Virus record (IMG/VR): IMGVR_UViG_3300044814_000019
Coordinates: 1-53,810 of that record
DNA: 53,810 bases
Reading direction: 5' to 3' (one strand)
From: a virus
Shown: positions 31,286 to 38,173 of the stretch, piece after piece
Layout: each line of letters opens with the position of its first letter
How positions within the stretch are numbered: position 1 is the first letter of the stretch
Translations under genes and position numbers: made by a program
The notes under the pieces: model-generated
Told to the model about the DNA's origin: nothing
Seen by the model: the letters and a program-made list of their open reading frames with translations, nothing else
The model's database searches: none

Positions 31286-31870
31286 CTATTTCTCCGTCGC
31301 CGTCGTCCCAGACCACGGAAATCTCTGCATCTGCTTTTTCAGTTTTTCAACAAGTTTCTCTAGTTCTTCAATACTAGCGTCGCTTTTTATTCTGTTGGCC
31401 CGGTTACTGATAACCCACACGTTGCCGCGAACATAACCTAACGATGCCACTATTTTATCTAGTGAGGGAGACGCATCGTTAAATTTTCCCCTTCCTACTT
31501 TCAGCTCCGTACCAAACACCGGGCAGAATGCGGGTACTTGTACGTCATTTTCCGTGATGTTGAATGGGATGTTTCTTTCGGCTGCTCTTTTCTTTGCGCT
31601 TTTAAGCGAAATTTTTATAAAATCTTTTTCGTATCGCCTTCGCTCGCGCTCTTTTGCCAAGGCGGGGTCCACGGCGTACCGTTTGCGGTCTGACTCTCTG
31701 CGGCGTTCTGGGTACCTGTCGCGGTGTCTTTTATTTGCGTTTCTTCTGCACTGCATGCACTGACCGCGCTTGTCTCGGCCCGCGTCATGTCCGTTCCTGC
31801 ATGTATCACCCACGGCGTAGGCTGGTATGTCGTGTGTGCCAGAGGCGTGTGGGTCGCACCAAGGAAACAT
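31286..31870 (-). CDS. Putative HNH-like endonuclease with zinc-binding N-terminus
   Basis: 194 residues. N-terminus has CRNGH and CMQCRR (zinc-binding), followed by a very basic helix (RHRDRYPERRRESDRKRY). The C-terminal part has CPVFGTEL, then SPSLDKIVASLGYVRGNVWV and ISNRANRIKSDASIEELEKL, a pattern typical of a phage-associated endonuclease family (SLDRI...GYV.GNV.viS..aNriKsdA). Likely a mobile endonuclease. The ATG at 31870 has only a weak ribosome-binding site. Confidence 0.7.
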   Translation of the reverse strand: MFPWCDPHASGTHDIPAYAVGDTCRNGHDAGRDKRGQCMQCRRNANKRHRDRYPERRRESDRKRYAVDPALAKERERRRYEKDFIKISLKSAKKRAAERNIPFNITENDVQVPAFCPVFGTELKVGRGKFNDASPSLDKIVASLGYVRGNVWVISNRANRIKSDASIEELEKLVEKLKKQMQRFPWSGTTATEK

Positions 31871-31930
31871 CGTCGCCCGTCCATTTCCTTTTTACCGCAC
31901 GCGCAGATGCCGTCCCACTCGCCGTTCGCA

Positions 31931-32119
31931 TCAACGCCCATCGTCTTCGCCTGGAAACCCCTCTTGACGAGAGACGATGGCAATGCCGTGCATGTCGATT
32001 TCACCCTCATCGTTAATTGCGTGTTCGTAACCGGCCGCCTCCATTTTGTTGTATATTTCTTTATACGCGGCCCTGCTGACTTCCATAGTTACGTACGTAT
32101 GTGTCTGTCTTATTACCAC
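31931..32119 (-). CDS. Small early protein, GTG start
   Basis: 62 residues from GTG 32119, preceded by GGAGAG (6-base spacing) and overlapping the primase-helicase stop by 7 bp. Acidic with a helical first half (EVSRAAYKEIYNKMEAAGYE) and a beta segment (IDMHGIAIVS). No family recognised. Confidence 0.6.
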   Translation of the reverse strand: MVIRQTHTYVTMEVSRAAYKEIYNKMEAAGYEHAINDEGEIDMHGIAIVSRQEGFPGEDDGR

Positions 32120-34161
32120 GGAAAGCTCTCCTTCGGTATTTCGATTGTGAACGGAATAGTCAATTCTTGCCGTACGCTGCCGGCCGGCGGATATATAACA
32201 AAAAACGGAAAACCGTACAAGGCCCGAAGGTGCCCGCTGTCCATTAAATTTTTCAAACCGTCTTCGAACATTTTTTTGGCGGCGTCCTTACTGACGACGT
32301 AGCCGGGTACTTCGCCCTTGATAGCGTGACCAACTTCGGCCGCTACGCTGTCAAATCTGACGACGCTGCCCGCTCGCAGGGCGTCCATGCCCGCAGCCGT
32401 AACGCCCGGCAGCATCGCGGCCAGCCTGAGCACCGCGGACTGCTCCTTGTTCTCTTTGATGATCTCGGAAGTGCGCTTAAACACGTTAACCGTTGTTGTA
32501 CGCCCCTTCGCGTCTTTACCGTAGTTCTCCGAGACGATTCGGCCGGTATAACTCTTGGCCTTCGGCGCTCCGCGCGCCTTGCCACAATCGACCGATACGT
32601 AATCGTTGCGAGTGCCAGTGACGCGGTACACAAAGCCGCTATTGCCGGTTTTGGCGCCGTTGCCTTTCTGCCACGCGTCTTCGTTGCCGAGCGGCAAGTG
32701 ATCAGTGACGACCAAAGCCGCGTTTGTACGGCGCGCTACGCTTTTCAAGATGAACATGGCTTTTAGGACAGCTTCAGTATCGTTGTCGGCAAAACAAAGG
32801 CCCGACGCTCCCCAAGTATCTAGCACGATCATATCGACGCGCTTGCCCATCGCAGCTAGTGCTTGCACTTGGGCCACACACTGCTGTTCGAAGGCCATCG
32901 GTTCGTTAACACTGTGAATCAAATGAAACCGCAGCCTCAATTCGAGCGCATTCGGCTCTTGTCGTAACAAGTGCCTTACGCGTCGTTCTGTGCCGTAATC
33001 ATCTTCGGCGGCGACCCATAATACGTGACCATCGACGCGTTCGTTATCGGCGTCGAGCCACGCTTGCCCTCGTAGAAATTGCACAGCCATATCAGTAACG
33101 AGCGCGGACTTGCCGGCGCCGCTGTGCCCGGTGAAGAAATGAACTTCACCACAAAGTATCCGTTGATATAATAACCATGGTAACTCTGCACTGTCATCCT
33201 CCAATGAGATTTCAAAGCCCGATCGCAATTCCAGCGTCGGCATTGTTCGTGCATCGTTTAGTCCTTGCAGAATCGTACGTCGCGACATGATCGCTTGCAT
33301 GATCAGATTGCCACGTAAGACTGGTAGTTCGTCTTGTCGGCTTATTTCTTCGCCCAGCGTGCGGCCGCCAATGCCTTCGTCCAGGCTGTGACCGGCTTCT
33401 ATGATGGCGTCTTCAATCTCGCTTCGCGTACACATGGCATGCTGTGCAGCGAATTTCAGCACGCCAACAATTGCGAAGATCGTAGATCCTCGCCCTTCGG
33501 TTTTGCCTAGCAGTTCATGCTTGAGCATCCCGAGGTATCGAGCGGCAGCATCACGCCCAGCCTCCCACTCATCGTACGTTTGCGGCGCCGCGTATTTCAA
33601 TTCGTCGGCGCTAGCGGTTTCGTGGTCGGCCGTAAAGCGTAGCGACGTTCCGGCTCTTAGTGGGACCTCTGACAAAACCTTTTGCAGTTGTTCGGCTGTC
33701 AAACGCGGCCAGTCAGCATCCCAATTTTCCCAACGGTAATCTCGGCCGGTATCTTTGTGCGGGCCGAAAGCAACGAACTGGCCTCCCATCAACTGCAGCT
33801 TATTGCCGTCTGGGAAACTAAACGTGCGGCCCTGTACGGGTGCGTCAACAAGATAAAACGGAATCAAGAACCTCGGCTCGCGACCCCAGCGCACGGGGAT
33901 ACTCGGACCTAATACGGAACGAAACGCTGCGAGCAATCGTTGTGATACCTGCGGGTCCGAATGGTCACAGTCGAAAGCGGTCAGTCCGTTATCGCCGCAG
34001 CGGAGTCCTACGCCGCCCGCGCCTGGGTGCGCGATTGGGTAGGTCCATATATTCCAACCCTCACCGATCGGGGCTTTGGAATTTCGGGCAATGGCCAGTG
34101 GGAACAGGCCGCGCGCGATGGCGGCGTCCCAGAAGGCTTGCAGGTCAGGCGGAAAAGACAC
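32113..34161 (-). CDS. Bifunctional primase-helicase (prim-pol + RepA-like ATPase)
   Basis: 682 residues, GTG start. N-terminal prim-pol pattern: FPLAIARNSKAPIGEGWNIW, LTAFDCDHSDP (catalytic DxD), FVAFGPHKDTGRDYRW (catalytic His). C-terminal RecA/RepA-like helicase: FFTGHSGAGKSALVTDMAVQ (Walker A, Lys351), VLWVAAEDD, MIVLDTWG (Walker B), ALVVTDHLPLGNEDA. It would both prime and unwind at the replication fork with the family A polymerase. A 9-bp hairpin directly upstream may tune its translation. Confidence 0.85.
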   Translation of the reverse strand: MSFPPDLQAFWDAAIARGLFPLAIARNSKAPIGEGWNIWTYPIAHPGAGGVGLRCGDNGLTAFDCDHSDPQVSQRLLAAFRSVLGPSIPVRWGREPRFLIPFYLVDAPVQGRTFSFPDGNKLQLMGGQFVAFGPHKDTGRDYRWENWDADWPRLTAEQLQKVLSEVPLRAGTSLRFTADHETASADELKYAAPQTYDEWEAGRDAAARYLGMLKHELLGKTEGRGSTIFAIVGVLKFAAQHAMCTRSEIEDAIIEAGHSLDEGIGGRTLGEEISRQDELPVLRGNLIMQAIMSRRTILQGLNDARTMPTLELRSGFEISLEDDSAELPWLLYQRILCGEVHFFTGHSGAGKSALVTDMAVQFLRGQAWLDADNERVDGHVLWVAAEDDYGTERRVRHLLRQEPNALELRLRFHLIHSVNEPMAFEQQCVAQVQALAAMGKRVDMIVLDTWGASGLCFADNDTEAVLKAMFILKSVARRTNAALVVTDHLPLGNEDAWQKGNGAKTGNSGFVYRVTGTRNDYVSVDCGKARGAPKAKSYTGRIVSENYGKDAKGRTTTVNVFKRTSEIIKENKEQSAVLRLAAMLPGVTAAGMDALRAGSVVRFDSVAAEVGHAIKGEVPGYVVSKDAAKKMFEDGLKNLMDSGHLRALYGFPFFVIYPPAGSVRQELTIPFTIEIPKESFPW

Positions 34162-34162
34162 G

Positions 34163-34186
34163 TTGACGCCCGAGTCAGGGCGTCAA
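34163..34186 (-). other. Hairpin over the stop codon before the primase-helicase start
   Basis: TTGACGCCC (34163-34171) and GGGCGTCAA (34178-34186) form a perfect 9-bp inverted repeat with a 6-base loop. It contains the stop codon of the Ala-rich protein (34175-34177) and ends one base before the GTG start at 34161, suggesting coupled or regulated translation. Confidence 0.6.
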
Positions 34187-34810
34187 CACATTTGGCGGGA
34201 ACGCGGTAATGATGTCCGTGCGTTGACGCACCCGTTCCACCGCCGCCGCATTCGCCGCCCACGCCGCATTCGCCGCATTCGCCGCATTCGCCGCCGCCCC
34301 CGCCGCCCACGCCGCCGCCCCCGCCGCCCACGCCGCCGCCCCCGCCGCCCACGCCGCCGCCCCCGCCGCATCCGCCGCCCACGCCGCCGCCCCCGCCGCA
34401 TCCGCCGCATTCGCCGCATCCGCCGCATTCGCCGCATTCGCCGCCGCCCACGCCGCCGCATCCAGGTCAACAGAGTTGTCGCCTTCGCACCATTTTTTGA
34501 CTGCAGCGATACAGTCATGCACCCTGGCATCCGCTGTGTGCACAGATGCCCTCGCGACAGCTGGCACTATGGTACTGGATATGACGCGCCTGCGAACCGA
34601 AATATCGGACCAATTCAGCACGCGAATGCACCAGAGGGCGTCAGCAACGCCATTTGCTTGCGCTATGTCTCCGAGTGAAAGACGGGTATTCATCGGTGTT
34701 TTTGCCGGGAGCGCGCCGAGCAACTGCGACCATCCGGTCGCACATGGATGCGCATTGCTAATGTCTTGCAACGTGAATAAAATCTTTTTACGGTGAGGGT
34801 GGTTTACCAT
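34175..34810 (-). CDS. Ala-rich repeat protein
   Basis: 211 residues. The N-terminal ~115 residues match the common phage family that begins with ...PC..GW..LL...GK... and has a conserved DALWC (here ISNAHPCATGWSQLLGALPA, then NGVADALWCIRV). The remainder is an alanine-rich helical tract of AAWAAG / AANAADAAN units (about 70 residues), then a charged end. Homologues are widespread in phages but uncharacterised. The DNA is a GC-rich tandem repeat (34241-34463). Confidence 0.7.
   Translation of the reverse strand: MVNHPHRKKILFTLQDISNAHPCATGWSQLLGALPAKTPMNTRLSLGDIAQANGVADALWCIRVLNWSDISVRRRVISSTIVPAVARASVHTADARVHDCIAAVKKWCEGDNSVDLDAAAWAAANAANAADAANAADAAGAAAWAADAAGAAAWAAGAAAWAAGAAAWAAGAAANAANAANAAWAANAAAVERVRQRTDIITAFPPNVLTP
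34241..34463. repeat. GC-rich tandem repeat coding for the Ala-rich tract
   Basis: Imperfect repeats of GCCGCATTC, GCCGCCCAC and GCCGCCCCC, mostly 9-mers and combinations of them, with no stop codons in several frames. They encode the (AAWAAG/AANAAD)n tract on the minus strand. Not a CRISPR: no unique spacers. Likely prone to slippage, so repeat number may vary. Confidence 0.8.
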
Positions 34811-34884
34811 GGTCGAATACTCCGCCCACTGAGGGTCCGCGAGGCGCCGGCATTTGAAAGGCTACGCTCGTTGAGTTGGAGGTG

Positions 34885-35097
34885 TCAAGCGATTTCATCC
34901 ATAAGAAAAACCACCAAATCGACGACAATGTCTCGCAGCGCTTCGATGGTGTACAATTCACCGGCGCGAAGACGAATTTTATAAAGCTCTTTCTTACGCC
35001 ATTCTCCCATCAGTATTTCACGAGCTTCGTGAAATCCGCACGAGTGCGTGTCGCGGTACGCTCTGATCTCAGTTCCGGTTGGTTTCAGATTCATCAT
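34885..35097 (-). CDS. Small early protein
   Basis: 70 residues. Start at 35097 (MMNLKPTGTEIRAY), with GGAG just upstream and overlapping the preceding stop. Mixed charge, helical (ELYTIEALRDIVVDLVVFLM). The sequence GFHEAREILMGEWRK suggests a small DNA- or protein-binding helix. Function unknown. Confidence 0.58.
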   Translation of the reverse strand: MMNLKPTGTEIRAYRDTHSCGFHEAREILMGEWRKKELYKIRLRAGELYTIEALRDIVVDLVVFLMDEIA

Positions 35098-35264
35098 ATC
35101 GTCTCCACCCAAACGCTGATTATGATATGCGCGAAGAACGCCGCGCCGATCAGCAACGCACTGCCGACAATAATGCGCGCTGTGCGTTCGCCGAAAGCGA
35201 ACGCGATGGCGGCGACAATCGCGAAGATGCCGAGTGCGCCACCGTGGCTGTGATGGTGCCTCAT
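35094..35264 (-). CDS. Small two-span membrane protein
   Basis: 56 residues. Starts at 35264 in an ATGA overlap with the 31-residue gene; the His-rich N-terminus (MRHHHSHGG) is followed by two hydrophobic helices (ALGIFAIVAAIAFAF and IIVGSALLIGAAFFAHIIISV). Membrane protein of unknown role, in a cluster of tiny early genes. Confidence 0.6.
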   Translation of the reverse strand: MRHHHSHGGALGIFAIVAAIAFAFGERTARIIVGSALLIGAAFFAHIIISVWVETI

Positions 35265-35356
35265 GGCATTACCAGAATAAGAATGCATGCCCATGCGTAG
35301 AAAAGTGTTGCGACGCCGACCAGCAACACAAATGCGGTAATCTTTGCGTCGCTCAT
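35261..35356 (-). CDS. 31-residue single-span membrane peptide
   Basis: M-SDAKITAFVLLVGVATL, then FYAWACILILVMP: almost entirely one membrane helix. Linked by ATGA overlaps to the genes on both sides (35356 and 35264), which supports real translation despite its size. Confidence 0.55.
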   Translation of the reverse strand: MSDAKITAFVLLVGVATLFYAWACILILVMP

Positions 35357-35574
35357 GGCTCGTAACTCACTTCGGGTAGCAATGCGTTTGCTGGCGCCGT
35401 TACGCGTCCTACTCGCCACACATTGCCGTCGTTAGGATCAGCTACGACGCGGTAGCAGTACAGGCGGGCCTTATCGTCGCGTTTGAATTCTCCGGGCGCT
35501 GCGCTGTTCTCGAAAACGGCGCGCTTGCGGGCACCTTCATACGTCTTGTATTTCTGTGCAATCAGTTTCATCAT
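35353..35574 (-). CDS. Small early protein
   Basis: 73 residues, basic N-terminal half (LIAQKYKTYEGARKRAVFEN), then a compact beta-like part (YCYRVVADPNDGNVWRVGRV). CGGAG precedes the ATG, which overlaps the upstream stop. Function unknown. Confidence 0.62.
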   Translation of the reverse strand: MMKLIAQKYKTYEGARKRAVFENSAAPGEFKRDDKARLYCYRVVADPNDGNVWRVGRVTAPANALLPEVSYEP

Positions 35575-35738
35575 ACAGACTCCGTCTCAAACTGCTTCCA
35601 CCACTCGATCGATTGCGCGTATTGAAGCACCTCGACCATGTCTTTGCAAGCCTGGTCGAATTCGTTGGTGGTGGCAAGCGCCAGCTTGCGGGCGGCTTCC
35701 TGCACTAATTCCTTGTCGGTCTTTATTCGGTTGATCAT
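35571..35738 (-). CDS. 55-residue early protein, first gene of a leftward unit
   Basis: Read from ATG 35738: helical and acidic (ELVQEAARKLALATTNEFDQ, AQSIEWWKQFETES). Directly preceded by the shared leader AAACCGCTGGAGAGCGCA and by a TTGACA-17-TAGAAC promoter. The stop overlaps the next start. Function unknown. Confidence 0.62.
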   Translation of the reverse strand: MINRIKTDKELVQEAARKLALATTNEFDQACKDMVEVLQYAQSIEWWKQFETESV

Positions 35739-35740
35739 TT

Positions 35741-35758
35741 TGCGCTCTCCAGCGGTTT
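35741..35758 (-). promoter_or_regulatory. Shared early leader element with ribosome-binding site
   Basis: Minus strand AAACCGCTGGAGAGCGCA, 2 bases before the ATG at 35738. The same element lies before the genes starting at 36018, 37896, 38174 and (diverged) 27741. GGAGAG is the ribosome-binding site; the longer conservation suggests a further regulatory function. Confidence 0.65.
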
Positions 35759-35768
35759 GAGTGGTTAT

Positions 35769-35797
35769 GTTCTAGCGTACGTACGGAGGACTGTCAA
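35769..35797 (-). promoter_or_regulatory. Early promoter
   Basis: Minus strand: TTGACA (35797-35792), 17-bp spacer, TAGAAC (35774-35769). Just upstream of the 18-bp leader and the 35738 start. Confidence 0.6.
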
Positions 35798-35808
35798 GCC
35801 TCACTCGC

Positions 35809-36018
35809 CTAGGCGGCTCGCAAGAGCCGCCGTTTGTTACCGGCCACATTCGACCACTTGGCGATTCGGCCCATGTGATACTCAATTGAGGCGCGTAATT
35901 CGGTTTCGCTCGAAAGCGGCGCACAACCGTGAATTGACAAGATGTCTTGCGAAATGATTGCCGGGTGGTTCTGGATTTGGGTGAGGGCGGCGATCAGGTC
36001 TTGGCGGCGGATGTTCAT
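35809..36018 (-). CDS. Early protein with shared leader
   Basis: 69 residues from ATG 36018 (MNIRRQDLIAALTQIQNHPA); an upstream in-frame ATG at 36066 lies in the promoter and is rejected. The leader GAACCGCTGGAGAGCGAAAA precedes it, with a promoter of its own. Basic C-terminus (NVAGNKRRLLRAA). No family recognised. Confidence 0.62.
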   Translation of the reverse strand: MNIRRQDLIAALTQIQNHPAIISQDILSIHGCAPLSSETELRASIEYHMGRIAKWSNVAGNKRRLLRAA

Positions 36019-36020
36019 TT

Positions 36021-36037
36021 TTCGCTCTCCAGCGGTT
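36021..36037 (-). promoter_or_regulatory. Shared early leader element
   Basis: Minus strand GAACCGCTGGAGAGCGA, next to the start at 36018; one of five copies in the genome (see 35741). Confidence 0.6.
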
Positions 36038-36055
36038 CGGCGTTTCGATGCCCAG

Positions 36056-36084
36056 AACGTACACACATGCCAGTACGCTGTCTA
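36056..36084 (-). promoter_or_regulatory. Early promoter, copy 1 of a duplicated 27-bp element
   Basis: Minus strand: TAGACA (36084-36079), 17 bp, TACGTT (36061-36056). The 27 bases 36056-36082 are identical to 36359-36385. Confidence 0.62.
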
Positions 36085-36095
36085 GTAACGAATTG

Positions 36096-36332
36096 TTACA
36101 GATCTGCGTCCTGAGCCCACGACGGCACCCAACCCTTGGGGGCGCGCCACTTGTGGCCGCCCGGCGTTACCCGGTAGCACTCCTCGGTGCCGCGATCCTC
36201 GACCACCACGCTTATGCGCCGGGTCGCCGCGATGCTGCGGGCCGCCTGGATCGTCGCGTCGCACACCCGTTGCGACTGGACGCCGTCCGTGATCGTGTGG
36301 CCGTCGAGGCCGTAGATCGTGCTGTAGGTCAT
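36096..36332 (-). CDS. Early protein of unknown function
   Basis: 78 residues. Start at 36332 (MTYSTIYGLDGHTITDG), with AGGAG at 6 bases; the ATG two codons upstream abuts the ribosome-binding site. Beta-rich with RISVVVEDRGTEECYRVT. Driven by its own promoter (36359-36387). Function unknown. Confidence 0.62.
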   Translation of the reverse strand: MTYSTIYGLDGHTITDGVQSQRVCDATIQAARSIAATRRISVVVEDRGTEECYRVTPGGHKWRAPKGWVPSWAQDADL

Positions 36333-36358
36333 GTCCATCTCCTGTTTTCGATGTTCGT

Positions 36359-36387
36359 AACGTACACACATGCCAGTACGCTGTCAA
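36359..36387 (-). promoter_or_regulatory. Early promoter, copy 2 of a duplicated 27-bp element
   Basis: Minus strand: TTGACA (36387-36382), 17 bp, TACGTT (36364-36359). Overlaps the 3' end of the upstream gene by 4 bp. Confidence 0.65.
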
Positions 36388-36971
36388 CCTCCTTCCCAAG
36401 GCATTTTTGAATTATTTTTGGCAAGCTGCTCATGTATCCTTTTTGTGGCTTCCGCCATAGTCAGGGGCTCAGGCAGCCGCCGATATGTCGCCGGTTCCAG
36501 CGGCTTCGTGGGCGGCTTCGTGGGCGGCTTGAAGCCGACGGTTTCGGCTGGCCGTTGCTGGCCGCGCAATTCCTTGAGCTGCACATACAGGCCCTCCAGC
36601 TCCTCTTTCATGGTGGCGTTGGCCGTACGCAGTGTTTCCAGTTCCTGCATTATTTCTGCCGGTACTGCTGCGATTGTGGTCTGTACGGGCGCCGACCCAT
36701 TCGCAACCGGCCTAGACGTGCCGCCGCGCGATCCGGGACCGCCGGCCTTACGTTCCGCACGGCACTTCGGGCAGTTGCGCAGCAGCAGTCCCGCGTTTTT
36801 CTTGCTGCCGTCGAGCGCGTGCCTAGTCACGTCGATGCTGATTTCAACTCCACAGGTCACGCACGGCTGCGTCACTCGGTACAGATGAATATAGTTGCCG
36901 TTCCAGAACTTTGTGACTGGGTCGCCGCCTTGCCAGCCATCCGGTAGCTCGCCATCGAATTTCGGGTGCAT
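36384..36971 (-). CDS. Zinc-binding coiled-coil early protein
   Basis: 195 residues from ATG 36971 (AGGAG at 8 bases). Residues ~37-75 hold CVTCGVE and CPKCRAE, a CxxC-x(~28)-CxxC zinc ribbon. A coiled coil follows (QELETLRTANATMKEELEGL, YVQLKELRGQQ), then a Pro/Thr-rich linker (PPTKPPTKP) and a helix. First gene of the leftward early arm, downstream of the operator array. Could be a regulator or replication factor. Confidence 0.62.
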   Translation of the reverse strand: MHPKFDGELPDGWQGGDPVTKFWNGNYIHLYRVTQPCVTCGVEISIDVTRHALDGSKKNAGLLLRNCPKCRAERKAGGPGSRGGTSRPVANGSAPVQTTIAAVPAEIMQELETLRTANATMKEELEGLYVQLKELRGQQRPAETVGFKPPTKPPTKPLEPATYRRLPEPLTMAEATKRIHEQLAKNNSKMPWEGG

Positions 36972-36983
36972 GTCAAAAACTCC

Positions 36984-37099
36984 TGTAAATCGCATTAATG
37001 CGTGTAAATTTCTGTGTAAACCACAATTCACCGCAGCGCAACATGTAAATTCACCGTATCACGTACTTGTGAACTCACGGTGAAAAGCCGTAAATTTAC
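36984..37099. promoter_or_regulatory. Array of GTRAATTYAC-like sites (operator or origin candidate)
   Basis: TGTAAAT (36984-36990), TGTAAATT (37003-37010), TGTAAA (37015-37020), AATTCAC (37025-37031), TGTAAATTCAC (37044-37054), GTGAACTCAC (37069-37078) and the perfect palindrome GTAAATTTAC (37090-37099). All are variants of one palindromic site, GTRAATTYAC. The stretch is AT-rich and lies between the two divergent early arms. Confidence 0.68.
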
Positions 37100-37134
37100 A
37101 GCGTACATATTCAATCAGTCCCTTCGAAGTGTGG

Positions 37135-37163
37135 GGGTGTGCAGGCTAAGCAGTAGCACACCC
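37135..37163 (+). other. Leader hairpin before the 37186 gene
   Basis: GGGTGTGC (37135-37142) pairs with GCACACCC (37156-37163), 13-base loop, in the untranslated leader of the first rightward early gene. No T-run. Confidence 0.55.
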
Positions 37164-37185
37164 ACTAGACGAGGGGGAGTCAGAG

Positions 37186-37680
37186 GTGATAACACCCACC
37201 CGTGAAAACGCGGAAATTCACATGAACACACTCCCAGCCACAATACGGCTCCCATACACGGCTGTACAGACGGTTGCGAATCACACGGATCGCATCGGTC
37301 GGCTGGTACGGATGAAAAGCTCGACGCTGACAACAGCGTGCAGGCAAGCCGGATTGCCGATCGAGCTTGCGGAGCTTTGCGGCGGATTGCTCGCGAGCGT
37401 CGTCGATGACCTGGTGACGATCGGACGACTGCGGCGCACGGATTTCGAACGCACGAAGCGTAAGCAACGCGTTCTGGCGGCTGCTGATGAGCCTGCAGCA
37501 TCGGCGCTGCGGATTGCCATCGTCGCATCGCCGGTCAATGGGCGGGCCGCTGTGGCCCATTGGGATGCCATTTGCGAGGGTTATGAACTGGGCAAGCTGG
37601 CCTGGCTTTTGGGGGTGGACACGGAAACGAGCTACGGCTATGGTCGGCGGATGGAAAAACGGGAAAAGCGTACGCAATGA
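37186..37680 (+). CDS. First rightward early protein, unknown function
   Basis: 164 residues from GTG 37186, which has GGGGGAG at 7 bases; ATG 37222 (after another AAATTCAC) is the alternative. Contains LVRMKSSTLTTACRQAGLPI and a long helix (ELAELCGGLLASVVDDLVTI), with a basic end (GRRMEKREKRTQ). It lies next to the operator array, so an autoregulated early regulator is possible, but no defined DNA-binding motif was recognised. Confidence 0.6.
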   Translation: MITPTRENAEIHMNTLPATIRLPYTAVQTVANHTDRIGRLVRMKSSTLTTACRQAGLPIELAELCGGLLASVVDDLVTIGRLRRTDFERTKRKQRVLAAADEPAASALRIAIVASPVNGRAAVAHWDAICEGYELGKLAWLLGVDTETSYGYGRRMEKREKRTQ

Positions 37681-37817
37681 CGTGGCGGGAACTGTCGCGA
37701 GCTCTGTGGAGCACCAATGCTGCGCTAGACCGTGGCGAGCCGTGCGCGCATGTACGCACTTGGCTATTATATCTGGCGGCGCAGTGGAGGGAGTCGGCCG
37801 TAAAACTGCGAAAATAA
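37677..37817 (+). CDS. 46-residue early protein
   Basis: Starts in an ATGA overlap: MTWRELSRALWSTNAALDRG, then RTWLLYLAAQWRESAVKLRK. Basic and amphipathic. Translational coupling supports it. Function unknown. Confidence 0.52.
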   Translation: MTWRELSRALWSTNAALDRGEPCAHVRTWLLYLAAQWRESAVKLRK

Positions 37818-37830
37818 TTCAAAATAGGTG

Positions 37831-37859
37831 TTGACACGGTTTTGGATCGTGTGTACGGT
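37831..37859 (+). promoter_or_regulatory. Early promoter
   Basis: TTGACA (37831-37836), 17 bp, TACGGT (37854-37859), 36 bp before the 37896 start. Confidence 0.65.
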
Positions 37860-37876
37860 GTGGGCATTGGAAACGC

Positions 37877-37894
37877 AAACCGCTGGAGAGCGCA
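37877..37894 (+). promoter_or_regulatory. Shared early leader element
   Basis: Exact copy of AAACCGCTGGAGAGCGCA one base before ATG 37896. Confidence 0.68.
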
Positions 37895-37895
37895 A

Positions 37896-38111
37896 ATGAC
37901 CAAGAAGGAATACGCGGCTCGCAAACTTGCATACAACACTGCTTTGTGGGAAGGTCGCGTTCTTCGTTTCTTTAATGGTCAGTCTCACCAATCTTACTCG
38001 ACAGTTGAGCGCCGCGATGCTGCGTTAGTCGAAGCTAAGGCAGCAGGCATTCCGTGCGAAATCGTCACCGTCACGCGCGAGTACGCTGCTGCGCATGGTG
38101 TTAGTGTTTAG
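37896..38111 (+). CDS. Early protein with shared leader
   Basis: 71 residues (MTKKEYAARKLAYNTALWEG; AALVEAKAAGIPCEIVTVTR). Start fixed by the leader's GGAGAG. Basic N-terminus, alpha/beta composition. Own promoter upstream. Function unknown; small single-promoter early genes of this type often target host functions. Confidence 0.63.
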   Translation: MTKKEYAARKLAYNTALWEGRVLRFFNGQSHQSYSTVERRDAALVEAKAAGIPCEIVTVTREYAAAHGVSV

Positions 38112-38114
38112 GAC

Positions 38115-38143
38115 TTGACACCCGCTAATTCCTTCCGTACGCT
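38115..38143 (+). promoter_or_regulatory. Early promoter
   Basis: TTGACA (38115-38120), 17 bp, TACGCT (38138-38143), just after the preceding stop. Confidence 0.65.
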
Positions 38144-38153
38144 ACCAACATTC

Positions 38154-38171
38154 AAACCGCTGGAGAGCGCA
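38154..38171 (+). promoter_or_regulatory. Shared early leader element
   Basis: Exact copy of AAACCGCTGGAGAGCGCA two bases before ATG 38174. Confidence 0.68.
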
Positions 38172-38173
38172 CC

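Noticed and set aside
34225-34465. CRISPR-like array
   Set aside because: Units are 9-mers without spacers and encode an Ala-rich protein tract.
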